This document shows positions 1-7,706 of a stretch of 9,626 nucleotides of DNA, piece by piece. The translations under genes were made by a program, and so were the position numbers. The DNA lies in the NCBI GenBank assembly GCA_028699795.1, contig JAQVTZ010000066.1:1-9626 (forward strand), in the 5' to 3' direction. This stretch comes from Clostridia bacterium. GTDB taxonomy: Bacteria > Bacillota > Clostridia > Christensenellales > DTU072. The stretch's first letter is position 1, and each line of letters starts with the position of its first letter. The notes under the pieces are model-generated. The model was given only the letters and a program-made list of their open reading frames with translations. It was not told the origin of the DNA and ran no database searches.

Positions 1-269
1 CGTGTTTCGTATGCCGCTTGCGCCGTTTCGTCCCAATACTTGACTCCCGTAAGCGTCATCCCTGTGGGGAAGAGCGTTTCGCGGTTTTCGTAAACATAAG
101 ACAGTATCACTCTTTGCCAATTTTTCGCTACCGTTATTCCGTTTGCAAAATGGGCAAAGCTTGTGCTTTCGCTTAGCTTTTCTATCCAGTTATCGCGGAG
201 GTCGCCGTTAAAGTAAAACGGGTCGAAAATATTGGGGGTACGAAGTGTATCTACAACAAACTCGGCATA
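1..269 (-). repeat. Protein repeat copy 3 inside RND insertion 2 (residues 659-747, incomplete at the window edge)
   Basis: Third copy. Landmarks are YAEF at 659-662, W686, F696, NWQR at 708-711, LFP at 724-726 and YWDE at 736-739. The window ends before the copy is complete, so further copies may exist beyond the left edge. Confidence 0.7.
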
Positions 270-2243
270 TCCGCCGGCGTCCTGAGGGCGGTTAAGGTCC
301 ATCAGTTCCAGTCTTGTCCTTAGAGCTGTTCTATAGAAGTCTACTTTCTCGATAGTCCAATTTGTATTGGTATGGTTTTGCGGGAATATCGTATAATCCA
401 CTACACATTTTATGATGGTCTTGCGCCAATCGTAGTCCGTCGTCATATCGTCTACACACTCACGGAAATTGCCGTTGCCCACCATGTAATCTTTCCAATA
501 CTGTTTGTCTGCATCGTCCAGAGGATACAGGATATTTCCCGTAACTGTAGCGGTCGTAATAATAAAATCGGCATACTCTTCGATTGTTTGCGGAAGTTCT
601 TGTTCCGTTTCAATAATTTCGGCTTGCAAAAGTTCCGCATAATGCGTGTTATATTCCTCGTCCCAATAAGTGGGTGATGCCACCAAAGAGCCGTCAGGCG
701 GGAATAAATTGTGGTCTTTAATATAGTTTAAGACATTTGAGCGCCAATTGACGGGCAAAGTTTCATCATAATCCGCTATCAGCATTTGGAATCCGCTGTC
801 GGCATTGATAAGTTCTGCCCATTCCGCCTTGGCAGATTCGTCCATATTAAGATAACTGTCTCTTTGGTCTGTCGTTAACGCATCCACTGCCCATACGGCG
901 TAATCTGTGGTACGCTCTAACGCGGAAGCGATCGCTTCGCTTAACAGCATAAGGTCGTTAGAGTTAAAGCTTGCTTTGCCGTCTCCGCTTGCCACAGAAA
1001 CCAATGTTAATGCGGTCTGGACATAGCCGATATATTCTTTAATTTGGGCGGATAAATCCATACTGACGACGGGCATATGATAGAGTTCGTCACGCGAGGC
1101 GATACTGTCGCCCACCTTAACCACATAACTTCCCGCGCCGATGTCGATATTGCCCGCGGGCATCGTAAAGTCTTGGGCGAACACAACCTGTTGCAACAAG
1201 TCTGCCGATACCATCGCGGTCAGCCCTTCTGTATAATAGGAAATGACGCCTTTCACAGTTTCGGAAAAAGTATCATCCAAAAGCTCGTTAAATACAGCCT
1301 CGTTTTCTTCACCCTCTTCTAATATGTATGCCGAATCTAAAAGCGATTGCAAAGCGCGAATCAGCGTTTTTCGCGCGGCGGAATTCGGATTTTTTAATTC
1401 CTCTTCCAGCTTTTCATAAATCATTTCGTAGCGTGTAGAATCGGGATTGTCGGGGTCTTCGATTTCCGCCAGTTTTTCTTCTATATAAGGAATAATAAGA
1501 TGGTCCAGTACTTTGGACGCATCCAATTCGCCTTCGGTAATAAGTTCGGGGTTTTCTTGCGCGTTTTCTAAAAGAGTTTGCAAATCTGTACGGACTTCTT
1601 GCTTAACCGTATCGGGCAACTCGAGTTCGACCCCCGCAAGCGCCGTAAAATAATCTGTAATACTTTCGGTTGTGGTACCGGAGTCTAGATTGATAAGCGC
1701 GAGATTGCTAATCAGTCCGTCCGCATTGGCTTTGGCTACACCGGGGACCCCGTCCAATTTATTGATAATATTGGCAAGATACTCGGTACTTTCTTCTAAC
1801 GAATACCCTTTGCGCGCAATGCTAACATACATAATCGGCGCTTCGTTAATCGAAAACTGCAATATCATAGGGTCGAACAAAGCGGGACTTTCGGGCAATG
1901 TCACAAGCCCCACCGCTCTGTCGATTTCGGTCATAACATTGCCGACATCGCTTTTGAAAGTCAATTCGCATATCACAAGAGACGCGTTTTCTTGCGAAAT
2001 ACTCATAATGCTCTGTATGCCCGACACCTTGGCGATAGACTGTTCTATCGGTGTGGTGATTTCTTTTTCGACCAGCTCGGGCGAAGCCCCTCCGTAAATG
2101 GTCGCGACAACGACATACGGCAACTCCAGTTCTGGCAACATATCGATGGTTGTGCTTTGATAAGAAACAATACCCAATACGATAATAATAATTACAATAG
2201 CCACAATCGTAAGCGGCTTTTTTACACTCAGTTTAGATAACAT
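1..2243 (-). CDS. RND-family efflux permease (HAE1/AcrB type) with large porter-domain insertions, C-terminus off the left edge
   Basis: This is the N-terminal 747 residues of a proton-driven RND transporter that would sit in the cytoplasmic membrane and export hydrophobic or amphiphilic compounds. Residues 1-28 give a short basic start (LSVKKP) and the first transmembrane helix. The family signature follows: DMLPELELPYVVV at 34-46, YGGASPELVEKEITTPIEQ at 50-68, then the first porter subdomains to about residue 187. Family sequence resumes at 340-396 (key part MPAGNIDIG at 361-369, then YVVKVGDSIAS). Residues about 188-339 and 397-747 are insertions with no match to AcrB that I can recognise; the second is repetitive. 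The remaining porter half and the other transmembrane helices lie outside the window. The ATG at 2243 is supported by GGAAGG (2249-2254) five bases upstream. It lies 32 bases after the lipoprotein gene and is probably co-transcribed with it. The substrate is unknown. The RND assignment is firm; the role of the insertions is not known. Confidence 0.9.
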   Translation of the reverse strand, partial: MLSKLSVKKPLTIVAIVIIIIVLGIVSYQSTTIDMLPELELPYVVVATIYGGASPELVEKEITTPIEQSIAKVSGIQSIMSISQENASLVICELTFKSDVGNVMTEIDRAVGLVTLPESPALFDPMILQFSINEAPIMYVSIARKGYSLEESTEYLANIINKLDGVPGVAKANADGLISNLALINLDSGTTTESITDYFTALAGVELELPDTVKQEVRTDLQTLLENAQENPELITEGELDASKVLDHLIIPYIEEKLAEIEDPDNPDSTRYEMIYEKLEEELKNPNSAARKTLIRALQSLLDSAYILEEGEENEAVFNELLDDTFSETVKGVISYYTEGLTAMVSADLLQQVVFAQDFTMPAGNIDIGAGSYVVKVGDSIASRDELYHMPVVSMDLSAQIKEYIGYVQTALTLVSVASGDGKASFNSNDLMLLSEAIASALERTTDYAVWAVDALTTDQRDSYLNMDESAKAEWAELINADSGFQMLIADYDETLPVNWRSNVLNYIKDHNLFPPDGSLVASPTYWDEEYNTHYAELLQAEIIETEQELPQTIEEYADFIITTATVTGNILYPLDDADKQYWKDYMVGNGNFRECVDDMTTDYDWRKTIIKCVVDYTIFPQNHTNTNWTIEKVDFYRTALRTRLELMDLNRPQDAGGYAEFVVDTLRTPNIFDPFYFNGDLRDNWIEKLSESTSFAHFANGITVAKNWQRVILSYVYENRETLFPTGMTLTGVKYWDETAQAAYET
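270..575 (-). repeat. Protein repeat copy 2 inside RND insertion 2 (residues 557-658)
   Basis: Second copy. Landmarks are YADF at 557-560, W583, F593, DWR at 605-607, IFP at 619-621 and FY at 636-637. It matches copy 1 and copy 3 in order and spacing. The YWDE motif of the other copies is degenerate here (DFYR, 635-638), and two cysteines (596 and 613) occur only in this copy. Confidence 0.7.
576..902 (-). repeat. Protein repeat copy 1 inside RND insertion 2 (residues 448-556)
   Basis: First of at least three tandem, diverged repeats of about 105 residues in the second insertion. Landmarks are YA at 448-449, W475, F485, W500-R501, LFP at 513-515 and YW at 526-527. The same landmarks recur 103-110 residues later in each following copy. 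This copy carries a few extra residues after the YWDE motif (526-529), in a linker near 540-555. The repeat is visible at protein level; no strong DNA identity was seen, so the duplication is old. Confidence 0.7.
1227..1682 (-). other. Insertion 1 in the RND porter domain (residues about 188-339)
   Basis: About 150 residues interrupt the porter domain between the strand ending LALINLD (181-187) and the resumption of family sequence at GLTAMVSADLL (340-350). The segment is acidic and looks mainly helical, with runs such as YEKLEEELKNPNSAARKTLI at 276-295. From memory, many Clostridia RND permeases have a coiled-coil insertion at this same point, so the position has precedent. The composition here is not the usual Ala/Leu/Lys/Asp-rich coiled coil. 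The boundaries are estimated by eye against AcrB-like sequences. Confidence 0.65.
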
Positions 2244-2275
2244 GTTTTCCTTCCGATTGCAAGATTCGTGTTTCC

Positions 2276-3511
2276 TTAGCTTTCGTCATCGGGCCCCGAT
2301 ATTCTTTCTAACTCGTAGTTCCCTTTTTCTTCATTATAGACAAAGCCCACAATTGTGCGCCCTTCGGCTTCTTCGTCTGTTCCCGCAAAAATATCGTCTT
2401 CGGTATCCATCACAACATCGTCTCCGTACACAAAGGTTTCGGTTGTTTTGAGAGAGAACCGTAACTCGGTTTTGTCTTCTTCATTTGTGGCAGTACCAAT
2501 TTTTAAAAAAGCGTGCATTAACAGCAAAGATCCTTCTATATTGTCTCTTTGGTCGGGATCGTTTATCATGTCGAGAATTTGCTCGTCCGAGACCTTAAGC
2601 GTAACATTAAAGTCGTGGGTGAGCGTTTCGAGTTGTCCGTTACGGTTCACCTGCGCCGTAAGAATAAGAGGTTGGAAGGTAAGCACACTGCGAAGAAACG
2701 CTTTGCGCTCTTCGTATTCCTCTAAAAATTCTTGAATGTTTTCCTCTTCGCTAGCGGCAAAGTCCGCCACCGTTTTGTCTGCATACGCAAATAACGCATC
2801 TTTCACATCCGTTGCGGGCACCGTAATCCTGTAATGGAACTTACTATCCTCCGAACTTAAATCGGCGCCGATTTCGTCTGCGCTGTTTTCCCAGTTCAGC
2901 TCCTTTATTGGAAGAAACATCATAAAATCTTTGATGCTGAAAAGCTCTTGCCCTTCATAATTGAGATAGGTTAAATACTCTTCGATATTATTTTCGGCAA
3001 TCCCCGCAAAAGCGTTTATTTGTCTATCATTGTTGTCGGTTATTATGTAATCCGGTTCTTCTTCGGATTCGACAATATCAAACTTCGCATTGTAAGCGCC
3101 GTTATAGTAGCCTATCTTCACGATACCGTGTATGTTGCCCGTTAAATAATCATAGATTTCGCCGATATCGACGAATCCGCTAACGCCATCCAATAATTCA
3201 CTAATTGAAGAATCAATTTCTCCCGTACCGATTTGTGTTTCCAATAAGAAATGTCCGTTTTGCACCGTGCGCGTGACATCGATGTTTTGCACGATAGAGA
3301 GCGGACTCCCATTCTGAAATAATGTTAGCGTAAACTCCGCATCAAGATTGCCTGTTTTGGCGGATGCTGTTTCATAAGTCGTTAACACTTCTGCAAAATC
3401 CGGTTTTTGTGGAGGTTCGATTTCGGGGTGTTTATCACACGCAGGTAGTCCTGCAAGCACGATACAAAGACAAAGTAAGAAAGGGAGAATTCTTATTACA
3501 TTCTTTTTCAT
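2276..3511 (-). CDS. Predicted lipoprotein of unknown function, upstream partner of the RND permease
   Basis: A 411-residue exported protein. Residues 1-24 are a type II signal peptide: basic MKKN, a hydrophobic core, then LPAC with Cys25 as the likely lipidated residue. Proline in the lipobox is not ideal but is tolerated. The mature part is acidic. It contains beta-rich stretches of alternating hydrophobic residues, for example AEFTLTLFQNG at 58-68 and FHYRITVPA at 225-233. A charged helical segment spans about 247-275, and the tail is very acidic (369-382). The pattern vaguely recalls lipid-carrier lipoproteins of the LolA/LppX fold, but I see no diagnostic motif, so no function is assigned. 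The ATG is supported by GAGGT (3518-3522) six bases upstream. The gene ends 32 bases before the RND start, suggesting a two-gene operon and a role in or next to the pump. A terminator lies directly upstream (3536-3575). Confidence 0.8.
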   Translation of the reverse strand: MKKNVIRILPFLLCLCIVLAGLPACDKHPEIEPPQKPDFAEVLTTYETASAKTGNLDAEFTLTLFQNGSPLSIVQNIDVTRTVQNGHFLLETQIGTGEIDSSISELLDGVSGFVDIGEIYDYLTGNIHGIVKIGYYNGAYNAKFDIVESEEEPDYIITDNNDRQINAFAGIAENNIEEYLTYLNYEGQELFSIKDFMMFLPIKELNWENSADEIGADLSSEDSKFHYRITVPATDVKDALFAYADKTVADFAASEEENIQEFLEEYEERKAFLRSVLTFQPLILTAQVNRNGQLETLTHDFNVTLKVSDEQILDMINDPDQRDNIEGSLLLMHAFLKIGTATNEEDKTELRFSLKTTETFVYGDDVVMDTEDDIFAGTDEEAEGRTIVGFVYNEEKGNYELERISGPDDES

Positions 3512-3535
3512 ACGATTACCTCATCGGTTTTTGAT

Positions 3536-3575
3536 AAAAATATCGGGGCGCAGGGTTGCACCCCGATACTTTTTA
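3536..3575 (-). terminator. Intrinsic terminator after the large surface-protein gene
   Basis: A perfect 8-bp stem, TATCGGGG (3541-3548) pairing with CCCCGATA (3561-3568), encloses a 12-base loop. On the minus strand it is followed by a T-run (plus-strand A-run 3536-3540), as expected for a terminator of the gene ending at 3592. A short T-run also follows on the plus strand (3570-3574), so it could act in both directions, but no plus-strand gene enters it. It lies only about 25 bases before the lipoprotein start codon. Confidence 0.8.
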
Positions 3576-3591
3576 TAGATAGTTGATACTC

Positions 3592-6500
3592 TTAAATACC
3601 TGCTTTTCTTTTGGCAAGGTCGAAACCTTCGAAATTGCGTTGTTCCCATTGGGCATACAATTTAATGTTTTTGCGCGGCATCTTGGCTGCCTTAAAAGGC
3701 TTGGTGCCGTGTTCGTCTAAGGTCCAACCTTTGAAGATGGCGTCTTCTTTGCGGCTGGGCAGTAAGAACAAGCGTTTACCGCCCATGATTTTTGTTGTTT
3801 CTACAGGAGTACCGTCTGTCACAAACTCTATGCTGTATTTGCGGGTAAACGCGAACGCCAAGATAACAATAAGGAACACAAGTACGGCCGCCGCAAGCAT
3901 GATAAAGTAGAGCGTATTGGTTCTGGTGGAAACCAACATAAAGTCGCCGGTCGAGGTTGTTGTAAAGGTTGCCATATTGCCGTCTAATGTCAAAGCCTTT
4001 TCGACGACTTCGCCATTCTCTACAATAAGCACTTTGGGGTCTTTGAGCAGTGTAATGCCTTTCGCCTCGAAAGTTACGGTAAGCAAGCCTTCGGTAGCCG
4101 CCAGAACCCCGTCTTTTAGGATACTGACGGTATAGGTGCCGTTGGATTGCATTTTACCTTCTAGATAACCTTTTAGTAAACTGTTGTTGTCTGCTTTCTT
4201 TTTCTCGAGTTTCACTTGGATACCGTCGCCGAAACCTTTTTCGTATACGACACTGCCTTTGAGACCTTGTGTTTGGACGGTGTCGGTGATAATGCTGTAT
4301 ACCGCGCTCAACCCTTCTTGCGGCAGTTGATAATTGAGGCTGTTAATACCGGTAATCACTGCGGTGTAATCGCCTATCTCGGTTTGGTAGCCGTTGCTGA
4401 CGATAAGCGCGACACCGCTGTCACTGGGATGCAGATTGGTGATAACGGGATTGACCTTTTTGAGATTGCCGTCGTATTTAAATTCCAGTTCGCCCCAATC
4501 AATCTCTACGGTAAGAGGGGCAACTGTAAATCGGGTTACCGCATTGGAGAGCATGTAATTGTCGCTAGTCGGTTGCGCAATGGCAATGTATTCGAATTCT
4601 GCAGCGTCCTTTTGCGCGCCGTTTACGGTGATTTGTACTGTTTCGTCGTTTGCTCCCACTTCCGCTATGGCAGTAGGCGCTACAGGTGTGCCGCTATAGA
4701 CAAACTCGGTCATCCCCCAAGTAACGCTCACGGTTTTGGGAGTGATAGTTGTAGATAAATCTTCGGGTTGCACCAAGTTATAATTGGCAGCATCTCCGCC
4801 GCTTAAGCTAAGCAAGGTAGTCACAATGCGGGTGCCGGCATCGGCAGAATCGGCGTAAGCCGCTTTGATTAACTGCACATCGTCGCCGCCGACGACACCG
4901 TGCATAATGCCGCCTGAAAGCAAAATATCCGTATTGCCGTCATAAACCTTGCCGTTGGCACTTAGATCCGTTACCGTGAGGTCTTTCTTAAGGATATCCC
5001 CTCTCATCTCATAATCGTTGATGGTATAGTTGTTGTTTTCGCAATGAAACACCACATGGATTGGTTTGTTCGTGCCCGCGTTTTTGTCGGCAAAAAACGC
5101 CGTATAGCTATAATTGATATAATCAAGGTTGTCATCACCGATGAAAACGCAAGAACCATTAACATTTTTGGTTGCATCGTCGTTGCCGTCATAAACTTTA
5201 TCTTCTGTAATATGTATTCCTCCGGTCACGGTAAGCGGACGGGGCGTAATAACCACCGTAATATTATAAAAAGCGGGTTCGGAAACGTTGCCGTTACGGG
5301 TGGCGGTTACGCCCAATCTATAGACGCCGCTATCGTCTACATTGGCGACTTCAAGTGACATCCTGTTATGGTAAGGAACAAAAGTGACACCCGATTCTTT
5401 AAACCAAAAATAAGAGTAAGTGATGCTTGCGTCCTCGATTTTATGACTTATTTGGGGGGTGATTTCTTTCGTATCCCCGTCATACATTTCTTCTAAGAGA
5501 TTATCAGTCAAATCGGGGAAAGAGATGGTGGGCGCGCCGAACTCCCATTGCGCATAAAGGGTAAGATTGCCCCGTTGCGAAGGGGAGATGCTGTCGTAAC
5601 GGTTGCCGTAGATTTCTAGTACGGGAATATAATAGCCGTACCAGCCCTCGAAGGTGTACCCTTCTCTGTGTTCGGGCGATTCGAGTTCCATACCAACACC
5701 ATAGTAATAGGTTTTTTCGTAATTGGGAATATCGCCGTCAGATAAGGTATTAAAGCTTATCGTATACTCGTTATTTGTATCGAGTAACACAACTTTTACC
5801 GAAGTGACCAAAATAGAAAGGTCGCCTGTTTCGAATTCGTAATAAACGCCCTGTTCGTCGCTTATGAAAAATTCGGACACAGGAGAACTCTCTAATGAAT
5901 CAATCACAATCGCCGCGCCGATTGCCGCATCCGTCAGCAAGGAAGAAACGCTCTTGATATCGTTGCCAAAAAGAAGTTCGGAGGCGATTGTAAAAGTGAT
6001 TTCGTTATTGTCGTCGGAATAGAAAGGAACATTTTGCACCTTAACTTCGGCGCCGGTTTGAACTTGAATGAGCCCGTTGTCCGCGCGCATCGTAGAGAAT
6101 CTGCCGCCTTTGAGGTCCGCGGTGCCTTCGGCGGCAAGAAGCGCGAGCCCTTGCGCCGTATAATATCCGCTGTTGATTTCTACAACAGCATCGTCGTTGT
6201 CGACAACGATAAGCGGATTGGCGGGGTCCGTATTAGCAAGTCCCGAACCCATGATAATATAGCGGTATCCTTTGTCGAATATAACGGAATCATTGTTATA
6301 TAAATCAACTTGATTATCGGGATTGTTTTGGAAGTAAATGGTAACCGTCTTGTTGGATGACTCGTACGCTTCATCGTTAATATACTTCATGATGCTTTCG
6401 ATTTGTCCGCTTTGCAACAGCAGGGTGTTGTCTGCTTCCAATAAGTATTCACCTTCGCCGTTGCTGACATAATAAATATAATGTTTGGTTTTGGTGGTGA

Positions 6501-7560
6501 GGTCGTTCCCTACAACAGACAATCTTAATCCCGCTGACGAAAGACGGAACAAAGAGGTATCCGTGCAGCCTGTCACGACAGTCATATCTTTTCTAAGATC
6601 GGGATACTCCAAAACAATGGGGACTTCGAGGTCTGCAAGTGAATTATTGATGACATTTGCGGGTTGTTGTATGTAAACTTTGCCTTTAATGACGGGGGAA
6701 TCGCCGAAGTTTACCATACCTGTGGGCGAGGCGTTATATACCGAATAGTTGTTTATTTTGCCCATGTCGTTGCCGATCACGCCCTCTTCGTCGATGATAT
6801 TGCCCAGCTGAACATGCTTAAGCGAAGCGTTGCCTGTAATATTGACGGTGCCGCCGCCCAAGTTGTTTACGGTGCGGGTGCCCGAATTGCTATAGAGTTC
6901 GGCTGTACCGCCCAAATTGACGGTGCCTTCGCCTGTATTATAAACTGTATTGGTAAAGCCCGTGTTGCGAAAACTGCCGCCGTCCAGCGTAACGGTTCCG
7001 TTTGCGGTATTGACGATATTGCGCGCCATACTGTTATAGATACCGCCTGTTATAAAAACTTCGCCAGCATCGTTATTGACAATCAGACTGCCGATAAAAG
7101 CGGAAAGTTCGGTTTCGGGGCCTTGAAGCGAAAGCGTGCCCGTACCCGCATGTTGGATAACATCTCCCCAGAGACGATTATGGATTTTGGCATCGGAAAG
7201 CGTAAGATTGCCGCTGCCGCCAAGCAAAATAACCGAGCTTAAAGATGCGCTCGAAATGCGTCCCTCAAGGGTAAAGCTTTTATCGGTATCGAAAATAAGC
7301 CTTCCAAATCCGATATCCACCGTAGAAGATCCGTCGCCAAACATAAGCGTGGCGTTGTCTTCGGCATCCTCTAAGATATCTTGAAACTCAAGATAAGTTC
7401 TTGCTTGGGAACCGTGTGTAACCGTATACCCCAAAGTGTTTGCTTGGATGATATAAGGTTGCGGTGTGTCCGCATAACCGCCCGCCTGGACATTGAGTCC
7501 GAAACAAGCCACAGCAACAGACAAGACTAGAAGCGCCGCAAAGCATATTATTTTTTTCAT
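3592..7560 (-). CDS. Very large multidomain surface protein (beta-helix, InlB B-repeats, YDG/MBG repeats, C-terminal membrane anchor)
   Basis: A 1322-residue protein, probably displayed on the cell surface as an adhesin or wall-associated stalk. The signal peptide spans 1-26 (likely cleavage after VQA). About 60-520 is rich in short beta strands and Gly/Asn turns, with clear 22-25-residue beta-helix-like repeats at 139-262. Residues 598-673 form an InlB B-type (Listeria-Bacteroides) repeat, marked by GYTFEGW at 634-640 and LTLYAQW at 666-672. An Ig-like segment follows (about 676-771). Two YDG-type domains carry KVYDGN at 788-793 and 871-876; two MBG-like units follow (FVYSGT 953-958, FKYDGN 1027-1032). 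A membrane-proximal region (1092-1212) leads to a transmembrane helix (about 1217-1238), then basic TRK and a second InlB B-type repeat (1240-1306). There is no LPXTG motif. The ATG has GAGGT (7569-7573) eight bases upstream. Ligand and function are unknown. Confidence 0.85.
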   Translation of the reverse strand: MKKIICFAALLVLSVAVACFGLNVQAGGYADTPQPYIIQANTLGYTVTHGSQARTYLEFQDILEDAEDNATLMFGDGSSTVDIGFGRLIFDTDKSFTLEGRISSASLSSVILLGGSGNLTLSDAKIHNRLWGDVIQHAGTGTLSLQGPETELSAFIGSLIVNNDAGEVFITGGIYNSMARNIVNTANGTVTLDGGSFRNTGFTNTVYNTGEGTVNLGGTAELYSNSGTRTVNNLGGGTVNITGNASLKHVQLGNIIDEEGVIGNDMGKINNYSVYNASPTGMVNFGDSPVIKGKVYIQQPANVINNSLADLEVPIVLEYPDLRKDMTVVTGCTDTSLFRLSSAGLRLSVVGNDLTTKTKHYIYYVSNGEGEYLLEADNTLLLQSGQIESIMKYINDEAYESSNKTVTIYFQNNPDNQVDLYNNDSVIFDKGYRYIIMGSGLANTDPANPLIVVDNDDAVVEINSGYYTAQGLALLAAEGTADLKGGRFSTMRADNGLIQVQTGAEVKVQNVPFYSDDNNEITFTIASELLFGNDIKSVSSLLTDAAIGAAIVIDSLESSPVSEFFISDEQGVYYEFETGDLSILVTSVKVVLLDTNNEYTISFNTLSDGDIPNYEKTYYYGVGMELESPEHREGYTFEGWYGYYIPVLEIYGNRYDSISPSQRGNLTLYAQWEFGAPTISFPDLTDNLLEEMYDGDTKEITPQISHKIEDASITYSYFWFKESGVTFVPYHNRMSLEVANVDDSGVYRLGVTATRNGNVSEPAFYNITVVITPRPLTVTGGIHITEDKVYDGNDDATKNVNGSCVFIGDDNLDYINYSYTAFFADKNAGTNKPIHVVFHCENNNYTINDYEMRGDILKKDLTVTDLSANGKVYDGNTDILLSGGIMHGVVGGDDVQLIKAAYADSADAGTRIVTTLLSLSGGDAANYNLVQPEDLSTTITPKTVSVTWGMTEFVYSGTPVAPTAIAEVGANDETVQITVNGAQKDAAEFEYIAIAQPTSDNYMLSNAVTRFTVAPLTVEIDWGELEFKYDGNLKKVNPVITNLHPSDSGVALIVSNGYQTEIGDYTAVITGINSLNYQLPQEGLSAVYSIITDTVQTQGLKGSVVYEKGFGDGIQVKLEKKKADNNSLLKGYLEGKMQSNGTYTVSILKDGVLAATEGLLTVTFEAKGITLLKDPKVLIVENGEVVEKALTLDGNMATFTTTSTGDFMLVSTRTNTLYFIMLAAAVLVFLIVILAFAFTRKYSIEFVTDGTPVETTKIMGGKRLFLLPSRKEDAIFKGWTLDEHGTKPFKAAKMPRKNIKLYAQWEQRNFEGFDLAKRKAGI
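6775..7146 (-). repeat. Beta-helix-like repeats in the large surface protein (residues 139-262)
   Basis: About five consecutive units of 22-25 residues, each opening with a GT-V-[TN]-[LI]-like strand: GTLSLQG (141-147), GEVFITGG (166-173), GTVTLDGG (188-195), GTVNLGGT (212-219), GTVNITGN (237-244). Most then have an Asn-rich turn such as VNNDA, VNTAN, YNTGE or VNNLGG. This is the spacing of one right-handed beta-helix coil per unit, as in autotransporter or pectate-lyase-like passengers. The fold is inferred from the pattern only. Confidence 0.65.
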
Positions 7561-7599
7561 TACCCTCTACCTCTATTATAAAATAAAACTATTAGTAAC

Positions 7600-7628
7600 A
7601 GTTTACCAATTTCCGTCAGAACTTTCAA
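7600..7628 (-). promoter_or_regulatory. Possible housekeeping (SigA-type) promoter of the large surface-protein gene
   Basis: On the minus strand TTGAAA (7623-7628, five of six to TTGACA) is followed after exactly 17 bases by TAAACT (7600-7605, four of six to TATAAT). A start about seven bases downstream would leave a leader of roughly 30-35 bases containing the ribosome-binding site at 7569-7573. The region is AT-rich, so a chance match is possible. Confidence 0.35.
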
Positions 7629-7706
7629 CCCCATTTACGAATAATTTTGCGTAAGATAATACTTTCTGGTTATTATATGCAAAAAAATCTCCACTGTTAT
7701 TAAAAA

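Noticed and set aside
1672..2097. Open frame of 141 codons on the plus strand opposite the RND gene
   Set aside because: It lies antisense to the best conserved part of the permease and has no protein-family features.
4216..4758. Open frame of 180 codons on the plus strand inside the surface-protein gene
   Set aside because: It is antisense to the MBG-like region, matches no family I recognise, and is explained as a shadow of the real coding frame.
6664..7242. Open frame of 192 codons on the plus strand inside the surface-protein gene
   Set aside because: It is antisense to the beta-helix repeats, has no recognisable domain, and overlaps a well-supported gene with signal peptide and ribosome-binding site.
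7575..7580. Perfect TATAAT on the minus strand just before the surface-protein gene
   Set aside because: A start about seven bases downstream would remove the GAGGT ribosome-binding site at 7569-7573, and there is no -35 at the right distance. The TTGAAA/TAAACT pair further upstream fits better.
7653..7676. AT-rich inverted repeat ATAATA/TATTAT before spoIIR
   Set aside because: The stem is short and all A-T, too weak for a terminator or operator claim.
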